Origin: Clitopilus passeckerianus
Taxonomy: Eukaryota; Basidiomycota; Agaricomycetes; Agaricales; Entolomataceae
Direction of reading: 5' to 3'
Length of the DNA: 64,000 nt
Assembly: GCA_944990035.1 (NCBI GenBank)
Contig: CALYLX010000008.1
Coordinates: 124,001-188,000, forward strand
The notes below the pieces were generated by a model. That model was not told where the DNA came from, did not search any database, and saw nothing but the letters and a program-made list of their open reading frames with translations. Position 1 is the first letter of the stretch. Each line of letters opens with the position of its first letter. The translations under genes and the position numbers were made by a program. Of this stretch, positions 1-11,126 are shown piece by piece.

Positions 1-905
1 GCCTCATGAACCTCCTTATCCGAAACATAAACCACCTCTCTGCCCTCTCTGGCGTCCCTCAAATTCCTCCATGGCCGTCCAGGGTCAAGCTTCCCAGTCT
101 CATGGTGCACCTTATCCATATCCACCGGAGGCGGTATCCTCGTTACCGGCGGCGACGAAGGCCTGGAGCCAGCTGGAGATCCAGAAGCTGAGCCAGGAGT
201 AGATGTGGGAGCAGGCCGTTTGGTAGTAGTCGTCAGAACCGGCCGTTTCCCTTTTGCCCCAAGCGAAAGTACCTTGTACTGCTGTGGTATGGGTGCCTGG
301 ACAGGCGTACGGGTACCAGGCGTCGATGAGGGAGATCCTTTGGAGCCTCCTCCTGGGAGCATTGGGAAAGCGCCAGCTGCTTGTCTAGCTTCCTCGAGTT
401 TGCGATCTCGCTCCCGTTCCTCTTTCTGCTTCTGCTGCTCGAGTTCATCTTCTAGACGGAGAACGAGGATGGTACGATCGGAGGGAGAGGATATTAGAGA
501 CGTGATACATGAGGGGCAGGAGTAGCCTGGTAAATTGATCGAGCATAGTGGGAGACCGCAAGTCAGGCATATTGGGGTGTACGATGAGAGAGGGTGTGTT
601 CGTGCTGGAACATAGTTACTCAATATCCTTCAATATCGTCGATATAGTCGGCAATAAAGCATACCTTGGCAGAAGCACCCTCCCTTCGGGTCGACCCTCT
701 TGCCATTCGCATCATTCCTCACGTTCTTCAGCACCTCCTCTAGCTTACGAACTTCTCGACTTTTCGTTTCTGCATCATCGCCACCTGGTTTGTTCTTCCC
801 TGATTTCTGCCCTTGTTGTTGCTTGGAGGGAGTTGGTGTGCGCTTGGGTGCAAGTCGATCGGATGGGAGGGTCGATGTTTGTTGAGACCAGGGAGTTTTG
901 CGCAT
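1..905 (-). CDS. TRIP4: TRIP4/ASC-1-type C2HC5 zinc-finger protein (3' part beyond window edge)
   Basis: Exon 1 runs 905-665 and exon 2 from 604 to the window edge, joined across a 60-nt GT-AG intron (664-605). Splicing restores a complete C2HC5 zinc finger: CFCQ, a His, CLTC, a single Cys, then CPSC, about residues 77-120. This is the signature of activating signal cointegrator 1 (TRIP4), a transcription coactivator and part of the ASC-1 complex that rescues collided ribosomes. After the finger come a Gln/Glu/Arg-rich coiled stretch and a Ser/Thr/Pro-rich linker. The ORF is still open at base 1, so the C-terminal part is missing. The ATG at 905 is chosen because the N-terminal basic, Lys-rich segment follows directly; an upstream exon cannot be excluded. 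Confidence 0.8.
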
Positions 906-2211
906 GGCGTCGTGTGTGGATGAGGTTGAGACGGAATTGATAGAACAGGAAAGGTATTCTCACGATTCTCCCTCACAAGTTGGGCGCCTGTAGGGCGCTT
1001 AGATGATGATCAACAGAGCAAGAGCCGTCGTCATGGGTGTGTATAAGGATAATGTGCCTCAACGGTTTCTCAAGGTTGGGTATAGCTATGTACAATACGT
1101 ATGGAAGGCCGGTCATTGCAGATGGTAATCACTGTAACATTACCTTCAATGCAGGCCCTGGCACAATTATTCGCTGCTGGTACGTTCCTTCATGCACGGA
1201 CTTCGTTTACATGTGCTTCCTCAGCCATTGGCCTATATGGTCCCAGAAGCACACTCAAGTTAAATACCACCCGTGACAGTCGCAGCTGCTGTCAGGTGTA
1301 AGAAGTCCTCCTCATCCCCGCCCATGATAGGCCCACCTTCTCCGGATTGGCGTTTCGCAGACGTCGCAGATCACAGATGATACCAAGGATAATTCGTCAC
1401 GAGGGAGCGGAATGGCCACTCTCAGGGAACTGGGTACTTTCTCTCCCGCGTGCGGCCTGACCTTTTCCAAATACAAGCTCGTCCAGTGCCCAAAGCTGTG
1501 ACGCGGTCTGACGATCAATTACATTTACAGATAGATGAATTCAGGGGACAAGATAGCTTGACAAAGCCCGTGCTCCGAGTAGGACCTCCGTCAGCTTCAT
1601 TCTACCCGATCCCGGATACGATAGTCAGAAATTGGTTCTAGTCCACCGCCTAGGCCCTTCATTTCCCAGGAACCCACCTATATTGGCCGTACTTTTACCA
1701 TTGCGGCTTAAAGGGCCGCAGGGCGAACCGGTACGAAAGACATATTTTGCTTTCCTCGGGGTCGAAGAGTTGATGGAATGATCTGCATGCTGAGGATGTA
1801 GACGAAAGAAGTATCGGATTCCCACGGAGGTCCTAGAGTTTTCACGTTCAAACAAGGCCAAACCAATTCTTAAGCCAACCATGACGTTCTTGTAGCTCAC
1901 TGGCCGATGTTTTTTCAATCACAAGCAAGCCTTGGTTTCTAAGCCAGAATGTCGCGCCTGATCAACAGTTTCTCCAGAATGAACACCTTTCTCTGGTCTG
2001 GTCGTTCGATAGCTCGGATCTGTCACCTGCCGCTCGATTTCTGCTGGCTACTCTGGGTTTCGGAGTACTGGACGTTTATCCTCAGCATGCGTCACGTTCG
2101 AGCTGCTGTCAGACCCGTCTCTCGGATATAGGGGTGCTGTTCCACAGTGCGCTCTGCCTCCTGACCCGAAACGGATTGTAAAAGTGGAACTGGCGTAAAT
2201 ACACCACCGAG
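906..2211. other. intergenic, no recognisable gene
   Basis: About 1.3 kb between the TRIP4-like start and the small gene at 2269. Several short ORFs occur on both strands (for example 1312-1518 and 1625-1918 minus, 1949-2131 plus), but none has a recognisable motif or a consistent splice pattern. Confidence 0.4.
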
Positions 2212-2219
2212 TATAAATA
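2212..2219 (+). promoter_or_regulatory. TATA box of the small gene at 2269
   Basis: TATAAATA lies 50 nt before the ATG at 2269. The same spacing of TATA box to start recurs at several other genes in this window. Confidence 0.5.
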
Positions 2220-2268
2220 CCCTTTGCTCTCTACGTTCAACTCTCAGTATTCAAAACCTAAAACCATC

Positions 2269-2608
2269 ATGAGGCCAGGCGACATCTTCGAGACTCTTAA
2301 CAGGGCAGAGCACGACTTGAACGAGGACTTGGACACTTTGCACCACGACCCTAAGGTGCGATTGATTCTGATACATACCGACGCTGATGCTGACAATCTG
2401 CAGGCTCCGGAGGAGAGGGTGCTCGCTACTGAAGCTGCTCTTGGAGGTGGGCATTGTCCACCACACACTTCAGTAGACGTGTGCTTACTGAACATCCTTG
2501 ATAGCAATCGGCGAACTTAGGCGACGGATTGAACGAAGTAAGAGTTTCCCTCATCTACGTTGTTAATCTCGAGGCTCATACCGTTTGACAGCCTTTGACG
2601 AAGTGTAA
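2269..2608 (+). CDS. small acidic/basic protein of unknown function (about 76 aa, three exons)
   Basis: Three exons (2269-2446, 2505-2537, 2592-2608) join at two phase-1 GT-AG introns of 58 and 54 nt. The product is about 76 residues and starts MRPGDIFETL. Its middle is acidic (Asp/Glu-rich) and its C-terminus is probably helical: an AAL segment, then ELRRRIER, ending TFDEV. Unspliced, the frame would run on to 2520 with a less regular tail. I prefer the ATG at 2269 over the in-frame one at 2224 because 2224 lies only 5 nt after the TATA box. I do not recognise the family. There is no signal peptide or membrane segment. It could be a small regulatory protein or a non-functional transcript. 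Confidence 0.42.
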
Positions 2609-3360
2609 ATCGCAATCTTACATATCATTCGACTTGAAGATCTCACCAGAGCCCCACACAGTGTTGCCGGCGTCCTTGATAGCGTCTCGGCCGAGGGTAC
2701 CAGTAAAGGGTTTTCACGAAAAGAGCACGCGGCCGCGCGTCAGGCTGGTGAGAGTTTTCAGTTAATATCTACCCCTCACCGTTTTACTGAATAATCTATC
2801 AGCTATCGCCACTTTTGGCAGCCATAAGTAAACTATTGGCAAACCTAGCGGACGACCGCCTTCTATCTTATTTATTCGCGTGGAGTTGATGGAAACGTTG
2901 TAGGACTTCGCATCTGACTCGCACGTATGATATATTAATTTATATTACATGATAAAACACATTTTAAACGACAACATACGTAAAGGAAGAGTTAACGCGG
3001 CTTAGACCACATGACTGGCAATTTCACCTGCTATCTACGCCTAGCAAGAAAGACAAGGCGATCTTGATCCTCCGGCATTACTCAGTCACTGTGCTCGATT
3101 GGTCTACAATCTTCAATCTTTAGCTCAGTATTTTCAGGGAGCAGATTAGGCAGTGGGTTCCCACATTCATAGAGCGAAGTGGATCGTAGCTTGATCTCCA
3201 CGAAGCGGCTTTGGGAAGGTTCAAAGAGTTGAGGAGCCTTGCCTGCCACTTCGCTTCAGCATTTCATCTCCAACGCAAGCTGGCTGTCAGGAGCATATTC
3301 GCATCCTGAGTAACGTCGAGCTCCTGTGGATGACGACATGGGGTCTGCCACAGTTCAGAC
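2609..3360. other. intergenic, AT-rich patch
   Basis: No gene seen. There is an AT-rich stretch around 2930-2960. Otherwise this is the 3' flank of the small gene and the upstream region of the first I66 inhibitor. Confidence 0.4.
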
Positions 3361-3368
3361 TATAAATT
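3361..3368 (+). promoter_or_regulatory. TATA box of I66 inhibitor gene 1
   Basis: TATAAATT, 50 nt upstream of the ATG at 3411. Confidence 0.5.
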
Positions 3369-3410
3369 GGTGTCGAGTCTGAACGAAACTCCTCAAAACC
3401 TCACATACAA

Positions 3411-4000
3411 ATGACCTCAGCAGACCTACCAAACGGCTCCTACATTATTCGAGCGGTCATAGCTAATGCTTCCGTGGGCCGCTTCTATGTCGACGATTCA
3501 TCGCCTGATCCCAAACGTGTCTTTGCGCTCGAGAAGAATATGATGGTGCCCGAAATGCTTGCACACCTTGTGCCGTCGACGAGGCAGTGGACTGTCAAGC
3601 GAGACGGGGAGAGCTACGAGCTGAAGAATATGCAGGCGCCTGCTGGTATTATTGACGGTCTTATCTTTGGCCTGTTAGAAGAGGAACGTGCTGAGAAGTG
3701 GAAGATTACCGAGCACCGTCTTGATAGGAAGACTGTGTATGCGTAAGCTCTCGCTCAGATCCCGTCCGACGGGTTTTCAAACCTAACTTTGCGACCTTCT
3801 TAGAATTCATTCCTACGACAATCACAACGCCTGGACTGCCGAGGCTGCGGACCTCACGGATGGACAGGTCTGTCTTGAGTGGTTTCGCCCACCAGTGGTT
3901 GACTGATGTTTGTTGGGAATTCCTGAAGATTAAAGCACGTCCTCTGACTGATCCCCTTAACCCAGCTCAAGCTTTTGAGATTATAGGATGGGAGGAGTAG
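3411..4000 (+). CDS. I66-family serine protease inhibitor (mycospin/cospin-like), copy 1
   Basis: Exons 3411-3742, 3804-3867 and 3929-4000. The protein begins MTSADLPNGSYIIRAV and has the family landmarks: a VGR...PKRV loop region, QWTVKRDGESYEL, EKWKITEH and a final QAFEII strand. Family members (cospin of Coprinopsis, cnispin, LeSPI) are small beta-trefoil cytosolic inhibitors of trypsin-like proteases, thought to act in fruit-body defence. There is no signal peptide, as is normal for them. Compared with copies 2 and 3, this copy has 11 extra codons (MLAHLVPSTRQ) exactly where they carry intron 1, so an intron remnant may be read through. The loop reads DDSSPDPKR instead of EDxSLLPKR, so its specificity may differ. 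Confidence 0.85.
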
Positions 4001-4381
4001 TTGGACTTTCATGATCTGAAATGTTGGTGTAGGGGATTGGTATACTGCTGGTAAATATCGTTGGTTGCCGCTGAGCCCCTATGAGCTCCAGATACAAATT
4101 TACGGGCACGTGCAGCATTTGAAAGGTTAGAATACTTACATTCCGCCTCAAACACATTGTTAATTCGGCCTATATAAGAAATTCACGTTCATTCTCTCGT
4201 CACACCACCGAACGGGGATGACTTTTTTGTGATACCGTTACCGTCGTATGATGGCGATTGTGCAATACCTGGTGATGGCTCACCCTGCTGCGTGATCAGT
4301 TGGTAATCGCTTTCTCCTCTGGCATCCTTAGATTTCACATATCTTCAGGATCGAAGCGTCATCTCCCCATCGACAGCCATC
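4001..4381. other. spacer between I66 copy 1 and the left GST
   Basis: No coding signal. It holds the 3' flank of the inhibitor and the promoter of the GST at 4382. A possible TATA-like TATATAAGAA lies near 4171-4180, about 200 nt upstream of the ATG. Confidence 0.35.
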
Positions 4382-5185
4382 ATGCCCCAGGACATAGTAT
4401 TGTACGATCTTGACTCCAAACTTCCAGGTAGAGCTTGGAGTCCAAACGTTTGGAAGACGAGGTAACCTTCTCATCGCCTTCCGGAGTCCGTAGCTTTCTG
4501 AATTCTTTCGTTGTGAAGATACTGCTTGAACTACAAGGGGATACCACATCGGACTGAGTGGATGGAATGGCCTGATACACAAGTAGTGATACCGCGCATT
4601 GGTGCCCAACCAACAGAACAACGTCCTGATGGAAGCTGGAAGTACACGGTCCCCGTTATCTACGACCCCAATACAGGGAAAACCATCGCATATTCGATAA
4701 AAATTGCCGAATATCTGGATGCTCATTACCCAAATTCACCCAAATTATTTCCAGACGGAACGAAGGCTCTTCAGGCTGCGTACCTGACAGCCTACAGAGC
4801 CGCCTTGCCGGCTGTCTGGCAGTTTGCTTTCCCTCCCACCGAGAAGATCTTGAACCCGGCCAGCATCGTGCCCTACCATCGAACGAAGTCCGAGGAGGAG
4901 GGTGCTTCCCAAGCATTGAGTGAGAGCGAGCGGAGAATTCAATGGGCAAGAATAAAGAACGACTTTGCCGTCGTTGATGGGTGGCTAGCTAAGAAGGACA
5001 GGAGCAGCCCATTCATTCTGGGAGATTCTCGCAGCTTCAATGACTTCGTGTTTGCAGGATATATCAGATGGCTGAGACTTGTCTGGGGGGAAGATTCGGA
5101 GGAGTGGAAAGATATGTCTGCGTGGCATAACGGGAGGTGGGGAAAACTCCTTGAAGAATTAGAGACGTACAGTACGGTTCACTGA
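4382..5185 (+). CDS. glutathione S-transferase-like protein (GSTa, left arm)
   Basis: Exon 1 4382-4461 encodes the N-terminal strand ending SPNVWKTR. Exon 2 4519-5185 continues YCLNYKGIPHRTEW. About 248 residues, normal for a cytosolic GST. The N-terminal thioredoxin-like domain has AWSPNVWKTR, which replaces the usual catalytic-loop motif in fungal etherase-like (FuA/UstS-type) GSTs, and VPVIYDP with the cis-Pro. The C-terminal helical domain has DGWLAKK and FNDFVFAGYI. The glutathione gamma-Glu contact motif, normally E/D-S, reads Y-S here (IAYSIKIAEYLD), unlike the other two GSTs. It converges on the F-box gene at 5596-8248, with the relic of a second GST between them. Confidence 0.9.
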
Positions 5186-5280
5186 TATGTTTGAATGACT
5201 GTAAAGTTTTGGCCGGGACTTATCCAAGTCCTCCTTGTGTATATATCGATCCTCCCCACAGAATTTCGGCCGACTGAGAA

Positions 5281-5433
5281 ACTAGCTTCAGCGACCTATC
5301 ACTAGCAGGTTACACTATTTGGTTGAGGACTGTCTGAGATGAGACCTCCGAAGAATGTATAAGAGTTTTCAGAATGGCACGGCTGTTGATCGGAAAGATG
5401 CTAAAAGCGTTGGCAGAATACGAACATACTAGT
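5281..5433 (+). pseudogene. relic of the 3' end of a GST gene (GSTb)
   Basis: This stretch aligns nearly base for base with the 3' part of the GST at 25786-26581. Readable pieces are SFSDLSLAGY, TIWLRTV, ETSEE and GKMLKALAEYEHTS, against SFSDLTLAGY, IIWLRIV, ETSKE and GKILKALAEYEQVS. One Trp codon has become TGA, two compensating one-base indels garble about 12 codons, and the final stop codon is lost. The rest of the gene upstream is gone. The position, downstream of GSTa and before the F-box 3' end, is exactly that of GSTb in the other arm. Confidence 0.85.
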
Positions 5434-5595
5434 ATGTGGGGTGATATGTACATAGGTCATTAGTATACGGTGGCAACATAAGGGTATAGACGGTGTCCAT
5501 GGTGATATGTATAGTCATGATATGTCGAGTCCAAAGTGTAGACGAGTCCGAAAATTGAACGGAGAGAATGCCTATGGCAACCACTAACGGGCCAA

Positions 5596-8248
5596 CTACC
5601 AAGGAACCGTGCATTCCTCATTGGATGGTTGAAAGTAGCTGCGACTAGGAAAGTAAACCATGTCTTCTCCTTCAACAGGTGATTTAACTTGATGCCTGGA
5701 CAATAATGTATGATTAAGCAACAACGCGTATATGGGGAGCAGAGAGAGACTAACACTTCTCTCAAGTGGTCTTCCAGCCTTGGATTGGTCTCATACCTCC
5801 TGAAGTTGATATTGCATCGTCCGCATCCCCAAACCATGTCTCGCAAGTGACGAGGTTCAGTGAGTGGCCGAACACGCCGAAGTTGATGGTCCGTCAGTTT
5901 CTGCCAAGCGACCGGGTTATTGTTATGGTCCCTTGACAATGCGTGAGAAATCTACAGCAACGAGACATTAGTCATGCATGTATTGAGAAGAAGTGACGAA
6001 ATGGAACATACTGCTGATTTCCAGTCATGCACCAGCTCCTTCTTTTGCTCGCAGGTCTTGCAAAACCATCTTGTCCCCGTCTTATCCATATCTTCGATTG
6101 TGGCAGTTTCAGGGTCCAAGCCTGCATCCCGCACCAGGTCGGCGGCGATGTTGTGTGATCGCTCGAAGGTGATCAGTCGTCCCGTTACTGCGTTGTTGGC
6201 GGGTTGCCAGATGTCACAGCAAGAATGTAAGAGTACCCCTTCCCAACCGAACCAGGTGTTGGCGTACGACCTTCCCCATCCATAGGCGGCGGCCCAGCAT
6301 TGTGAACAAGTAAAGACGGACGTGGCAAGTGCCAGAGGTTCAGTTGAGGGAAGTTGCGGTTCTTCAGCTGGTGTGGCTTTCGTTTTCTTCGCCTTCCTGA
6401 GGGGAGGATTGTTTTTCTCATGTCTAATCAAGGTTAGGCAATTATGAAGACGCAGAGAGCACTAAGCCACGTACATGTCACGCGTGAGCGCAACGACCTT
6501 TACGCGAAGCGCGTTCTTCGTTTCCTCCCGCCAGGCCCTGATGGCTGCCGGAATTTGAGGGACCAGCGCTTGCAAGACTTCTTTCGTCACGCTAACGTTC
6601 CATTGGGCATTGATGACGGGGTTGATGAGGGGAAGCCCCATAACGTCCGTGATTGAGGGGTGATGGACCCATTCGTACGGAGATAGAGTCTTAAGGTAGT
6701 CACTGAAGAGATCTTGGAATATTTGCATCCTCTGCCAGGTGACCCTTGTTTGACGATCTTCTTTGATACGAACTTCCAGGATCGGGCGGATACGGTTCCA
6801 GACTGACGGTAGGTGATCAGGTTGTGAGACATGAGGATATTACTTGAGCACGTATGTACTTCGTTCAGTCAACTCTCGGCTCTGGTGCACGTGCGGCCAG
6901 AGGCGAATGACATCGATGTCATTGTCGGTATAGCCAAGTTCTCTGAAGCGCTTGTATATCCTGTCACAAAGGTGAGATACTGGACCACCACATCAAGACA
7001 AGAGCACTAACTCGTCCTTTCGGTTTCGCTGGCGCCGGGACTTCTCCGTCATTTGGCCCCTCCTGACGCCAAGATGCCATGATTCTAAAGCCCTAGTACC
7101 CTGTAATGATCTCAGCGAAAGGAAACCTTCAGTAATGCAATGAAGCATACATCAGCAATGCTCTGAACAAGATTCTTCCTGGCCGCAAGGAAGTCCGATG
7201 CCTGCTGTCTGGCTCCTGCGATACGCCGATGGATGGCATCTTGATATGTTGCCCACTCCTTGGAAATATCATAGATGTCCGAGAGCCAGAAGAACTTCCC
7301 GCTCGACCTATGTCCGTGAGCCCAGCCACCAACTGCACAAGAAGGTCAGGAATGTTGCCAAAAGAATGAGGATGAAGAGAGCGTACAGTGGGTATATGGG
7401 ATCATTTCCATCAGGATCTCATCGTACTCAGGATACTCCTTCTTGAATTTAAGGGTACAGACAAGGCTGCAGTGACGATGAGACACCTTGGTTCATCTAA
7501 ATTTTTAGCAACGTACTTTGCCTTCCTGCAGCTCACACATGCGCGTCGGCGGATGCCAAAATCGACGTTGAGAACACCAGGAGCTCTGCAAACCTGGGGT
7601 TGAGTCAGCGATCACAGCAAGACATCGGAAGTCGAACAACCTTACCTCACAGCGGGTGCCGTCGAAAAGTAGGACTGCCCACTCATGTTCCGACAGGGCA
7701 GGCGGAGGTGCCGGTACACCATCGTTTTCCCGTGCTAATTTCCATATCCTGGTCGCACCACGATGCATCATGGCCTGGCGGAAATCTTTGTTGGTGCGGG
7801 AGACGGCAATGAGGTCTTTCGGAGAGAGCCATGAGAAAATCTAGCATGACGGTTCATAAACGAAGTTCCGGACCATTTGGACAGGAGTACACACCTCAAG
7901 CCGTACATCAACAGGCATAGAAAGCATAGTCGCGAGATTCAGTCGACCTTTTGTGGTTTTGCCTGCAGCTTGGTGCGTTCGCTTCTTACGTTTCGCTCGC
8001 TTTCTCGATGCTGATTACAAAGGGTCAGAATACTACAGCAATGAAATTCTTAAAGTGGACGCACCTTCTTCCCAATCGTCATCATCTTCCTCCTCAGAAT
8101 TTTCCGCGTCCTTCGAATTGCTAACTTTTGGAGCCTTCTTTATCGTTGCAGTTCGTTTGGGACGCGTAGCAGTTCGCGCACTTGTGGCAGGTCGGGTCGT
8201 CAAAGTCGCTGCCTTTGGCGCTGTCGATTGCCTACGCGTCGTTACCAT
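5596..8248 (-). CDS. F-box protein with C-terminal Cys-pair zinc-binding region, copy A
   Basis: About 12 exons; translations were followed across most joints and remain open. The N-terminus (MVTTRRQS...) is a Lys/Arg/Thr-rich tail with an acidic SEEEDDDDW patch, suggesting nuclear location. An F-box follows (LATMLSMPVDVRLEIFSWLS, then SPKDLIAVSRTNKDFR), which binds Skp1 in SCF ubiquitin ligases. Downstream are CRAPGVLN...CVSC and CTLKFKKEYPEYDE, then a C-terminal module with FTCSQC, WFGWEGVLLHSC, WFCKTC and WGCGRC pairs, likely zinc-binding. This architecture is common and expanded in Agaricomycetes, with unknown substrates. The C-terminus ends ECTVPW, shorter than copy B. The promoter is conserved with copy B for about 250 nt. 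Confidence 0.85.
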
Positions 8249-8444
8249 TGCTAGGCTGGGTCCGATTGTTGGAGCGAGGATGTGGCAGAGGACGCCATTT
8301 ATGCATTTTGGCCGTTGATGACAGTCAAGTGTCGCACAAGGTACACACGCCTCAGGGCTGTGCCAACATGAGTCGGGCGTCGATCCGTATTAGTCACTAG
8401 GGTCGAAGGGCGAGTCGCATCAATGCTTAGAAAGGGAAGTGCGC

Positions 8445-8489
8445 CAGTGCGCTCCCGACGTCGGGCCTTCAATGTCGCCCGACGCACTG
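8445..8489. promoter_or_regulatory. palindromic dyad in the F-box copy A promoter
   Basis: Outer arms CAGTGCG/CGCACTG enclose inner arms GTCGGGC/GCCCGAC separated by 10 nt. The inner arm also overlaps a 12-bp perfect palindrome CCCGACGTCGGG. The same dyad, with compensating base changes, lies in the promoter of copy B (22695-22739). It sits about 200 nt upstream of the ATG, so it may bind a dimeric factor. Confidence 0.55.
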
Positions 8490-8519
8490 CCATATTGACT
8501 CATTGATGCGTCTGCCGCC

Positions 8520-10060
8520 CCTCCGCCAAACCCGCAAGTCACCGGACCTACTTACTGACATTTACAAGATGGCTTGATGAGATGAAAATCAGCCGAGAGC
8601 TGATTTCGTTATCAAGGCCGAGGACGGTGTAAGCCGATAAAAGGTCTATAATTACATGGAAGTATATTCCTTTCAGACTCCCTCATCCGAAAGTTGAGAC
8701 TAGTAGATGCAAGAACGACACCTTGGCCTTCTTCTCATGATCATTAAGACAAAAACCGCAACGCTCGGACTGTATGGACTGCAAACCTTGCGGGCGTACC
8801 CGTGTGTGCTGAAATCCCACAATCCGGAGGATAAAAGTACGTCCTCTGATGGATCCCATTGGTCAAGCTCCAGCTGTCCGAATCGTCGAGGACTAGAGCA
8901 CGCATGACCCAAAACAATTAGATAAAATAGAAATCAGCTAGATCGAAAAGGGAGGTGTGATAGCTAGCTACAGCTTGTACCCCAGTCGTCATTTGTGCCA
9001 AGTCACCGTCATAACAGCGAATGTTCGATTCGACTTGTTCCTAGCCGGCACCGTCGCCCGATACCAGCACAATGAGGAGAGTACAGCTCGCTAAAATTTT
9101 GCTAATGGCGCGGCCCACAGCTCGAATTACACTCGAGGCAAGTCGCCGACACAGCAAAATTTGATTCTTCTAGAAATATCCGGGCAACATGATCACTTCC
9201 ATTGCGATCTGTCGTTGGCCATAGGTGCTGTCAACGGATCTTGAAAATCACGAACGAGGGCTGTCAATATTTGGAGACCCCGTTGGAGTGAGAAAAGCAA
9301 CCAAATAGCTCGAATAGTGAAGATTATAGAAACCCTGCTTTCGGATAGATTGGATCAATGGGTCACCAGCAGTTGTGTTGGCCTGACTCGCCTTTATCGT
9401 CTGGCAAATATTCAACTTTCGTAACCTCTAATCGACGGGCTGCCAAACCACCCACGTGGGCTAAATTCGCAACAAATGGCGGATTCTATCCAGATCACCG
9501 CCGACGACGTGAATGATAATTAACTATCATCGGCATTTTGTCATTTGCTTCCGCAATGAGGTCACGAGGAAGTCAAATTTTTGACGCCTGACACTGACAC
9601 TCGGAATTCAGGGCATTTTTGTCAATGTGGCACCGGTCATCTGGCCGTCGGTGTACATCGCTTCAAAAATCTTGAGTCTTGTAAATTTACTCAGACGACC
9701 TCGCCCCACGGTTTGAGGTTCACTATGGCGGCTCTGGCGCGTAAAATACCTAGCTATTGTGGATGATTCCATGTGTGCTTTTGCCTGATCCCAGAGATTT
9801 TTAATGCAGAGGAAGCTTGGGTCGGTCTGGGGTCGGGCTCTTGAGGCTTGGATGTCAAGACACCTATGATGTAGCCCTCGTATCACTGATCCAAGCTGAA
9901 GATCTTGTCAAACGCCGCCTCGATAGTAACACATGACAACCTTCATCCTGTCGTATTGACCATCGACGTCATGCAGTAATGCTACGCTGATAAAAGGGGG
10001 CCTTCAGTGGCTATTTCTCGGCAGTCAACACACTTTACTTGCACTTTACCGTTCTACGAA
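8520..10060. other. intergenic, no recognisable gene; ends in an I66 promoter
   Basis: The similarity to the other arm stops near 8511. Short ORFs (8700-8912 minus, 9581-9766 plus, 9608-9886 minus) have no recognisable features. The last 80 nt hold a TATA-like GATAAAAGG near 9989 for the I66 gene at 10061. Confidence 0.4.
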
Positions 10061-10679
10061 ATGTCTTCTGCCAACCTCGCCAACGGACCCTACTTCATCC
10101 GCAGCGTCCAAGCCGCGGCCTATGTCGGTCGATACGTCATCGAGGACAAGTCCCTTCTGCCCAAGCGTATTCTTGCCGCTGGTGACACTATGTTACATGC
10201 TACCGTACGTAAAAGACACGCACCCAAGATATATACAAAAAGTTGATGTTCTATTTGATATTCACAGTGGACGGTCACGAAAAATGGCGACACTTACACC
10301 TTGAATGCATTTGGCGCTCCCGTTGGTGTAAATGATGGCCTCGTCTATAGCTTCTTAGTGGAGGAGGACAAGGCTGAGAAATGGAAGATCACCGAGCACA
10401 CATACAACGGAAAGAAAGCATACGCGTGAGTTCCTGTCAGGATCGTGGATATTAGAATGAACTCCTAACTGCATACCCTCCATCAGTGTTCACACAAACG
10501 ACAACGCTAACGCCTGGTCCGCAACGGCCAAAGGCGAGGAGGAAGGCCAGGTAAGTTTCGATCATTCTCCTCTGTATTGACTTTCTAACCCCATTTCTCG
10601 AAAGGTCAAAGTGACTGCCCTGACGAGCCCCGTTGACCCATCTCAGTTGTTCGAGTTCCAACAACTTGCCCCAGCGTAG
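10061..10679 (+). CDS. I66-family serine protease inhibitor, copy 2
   Basis: Four exons: 10061-10204, 10268-10425, 10487-10550 and 10605-10679. The product is about 146 residues, starting MSSANLANGPYFIRSV. It shows the family pattern AYVGRYVIEDKSLLPKR, WTVTKNGDTYTL, AEKWKITEH, NAWSA and a terminal LFEFQQL strand. Its role is expected to be inhibition of trypsin-like serine proteases through a beta-trefoil loop. The loop EDKSLLPKR matches the canonical family loop. This is the only copy with all three introns, so it probably keeps the ancestral structure. It lies 450 nt upstream of copy 3 in the same orientation, a tandem pair. Confidence 0.88.
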
Positions 10680-11126
10680 GAAGGACATGGTTGAGAAACA
10701 TAGTACTACTTTTTAACTTTGAATTGTCGAAATGTAAATCAATGTCCGAACGCAACTGTACAGTGTATAACCCATAACGCGGCCTGAATTCAAGTTCTGT
10801 GTTCACTAAATGGATGCTGATACGGCTCTGACATCCACTATGGAAAGAGGGTGACCTCATGATAGAATCATACGACTTATTCAGGCCCAATGACACAAGG
10901 CTGAGCTGATCGGGTGTTGAGGAGGGATCGACACCCACCCATTCATTCAAGCTCCAGTGGTCTGGGGCACATGACAATTCTCTCCTTCAAATCGTTGTCG
11001 TCGAGCAGGGCGTCATCGCTTCATTCACCAAGTTCCACTGATGTGAGTTTGATAATATAAGTATTAATATTAGAGGGTCATACTCTCCCTCGTTCATTTT
11101 TCGGACGATATCTGAGCCTCCCCAAA
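10680..11126. other. spacer between tandem I66 genes
   Basis: 3' flank of copy 2 and promoter of copy 3. A TATATAA-like motif (TAATATAAG) occurs near 11054. Antisense ORFs here are shadows. Confidence 0.35.
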
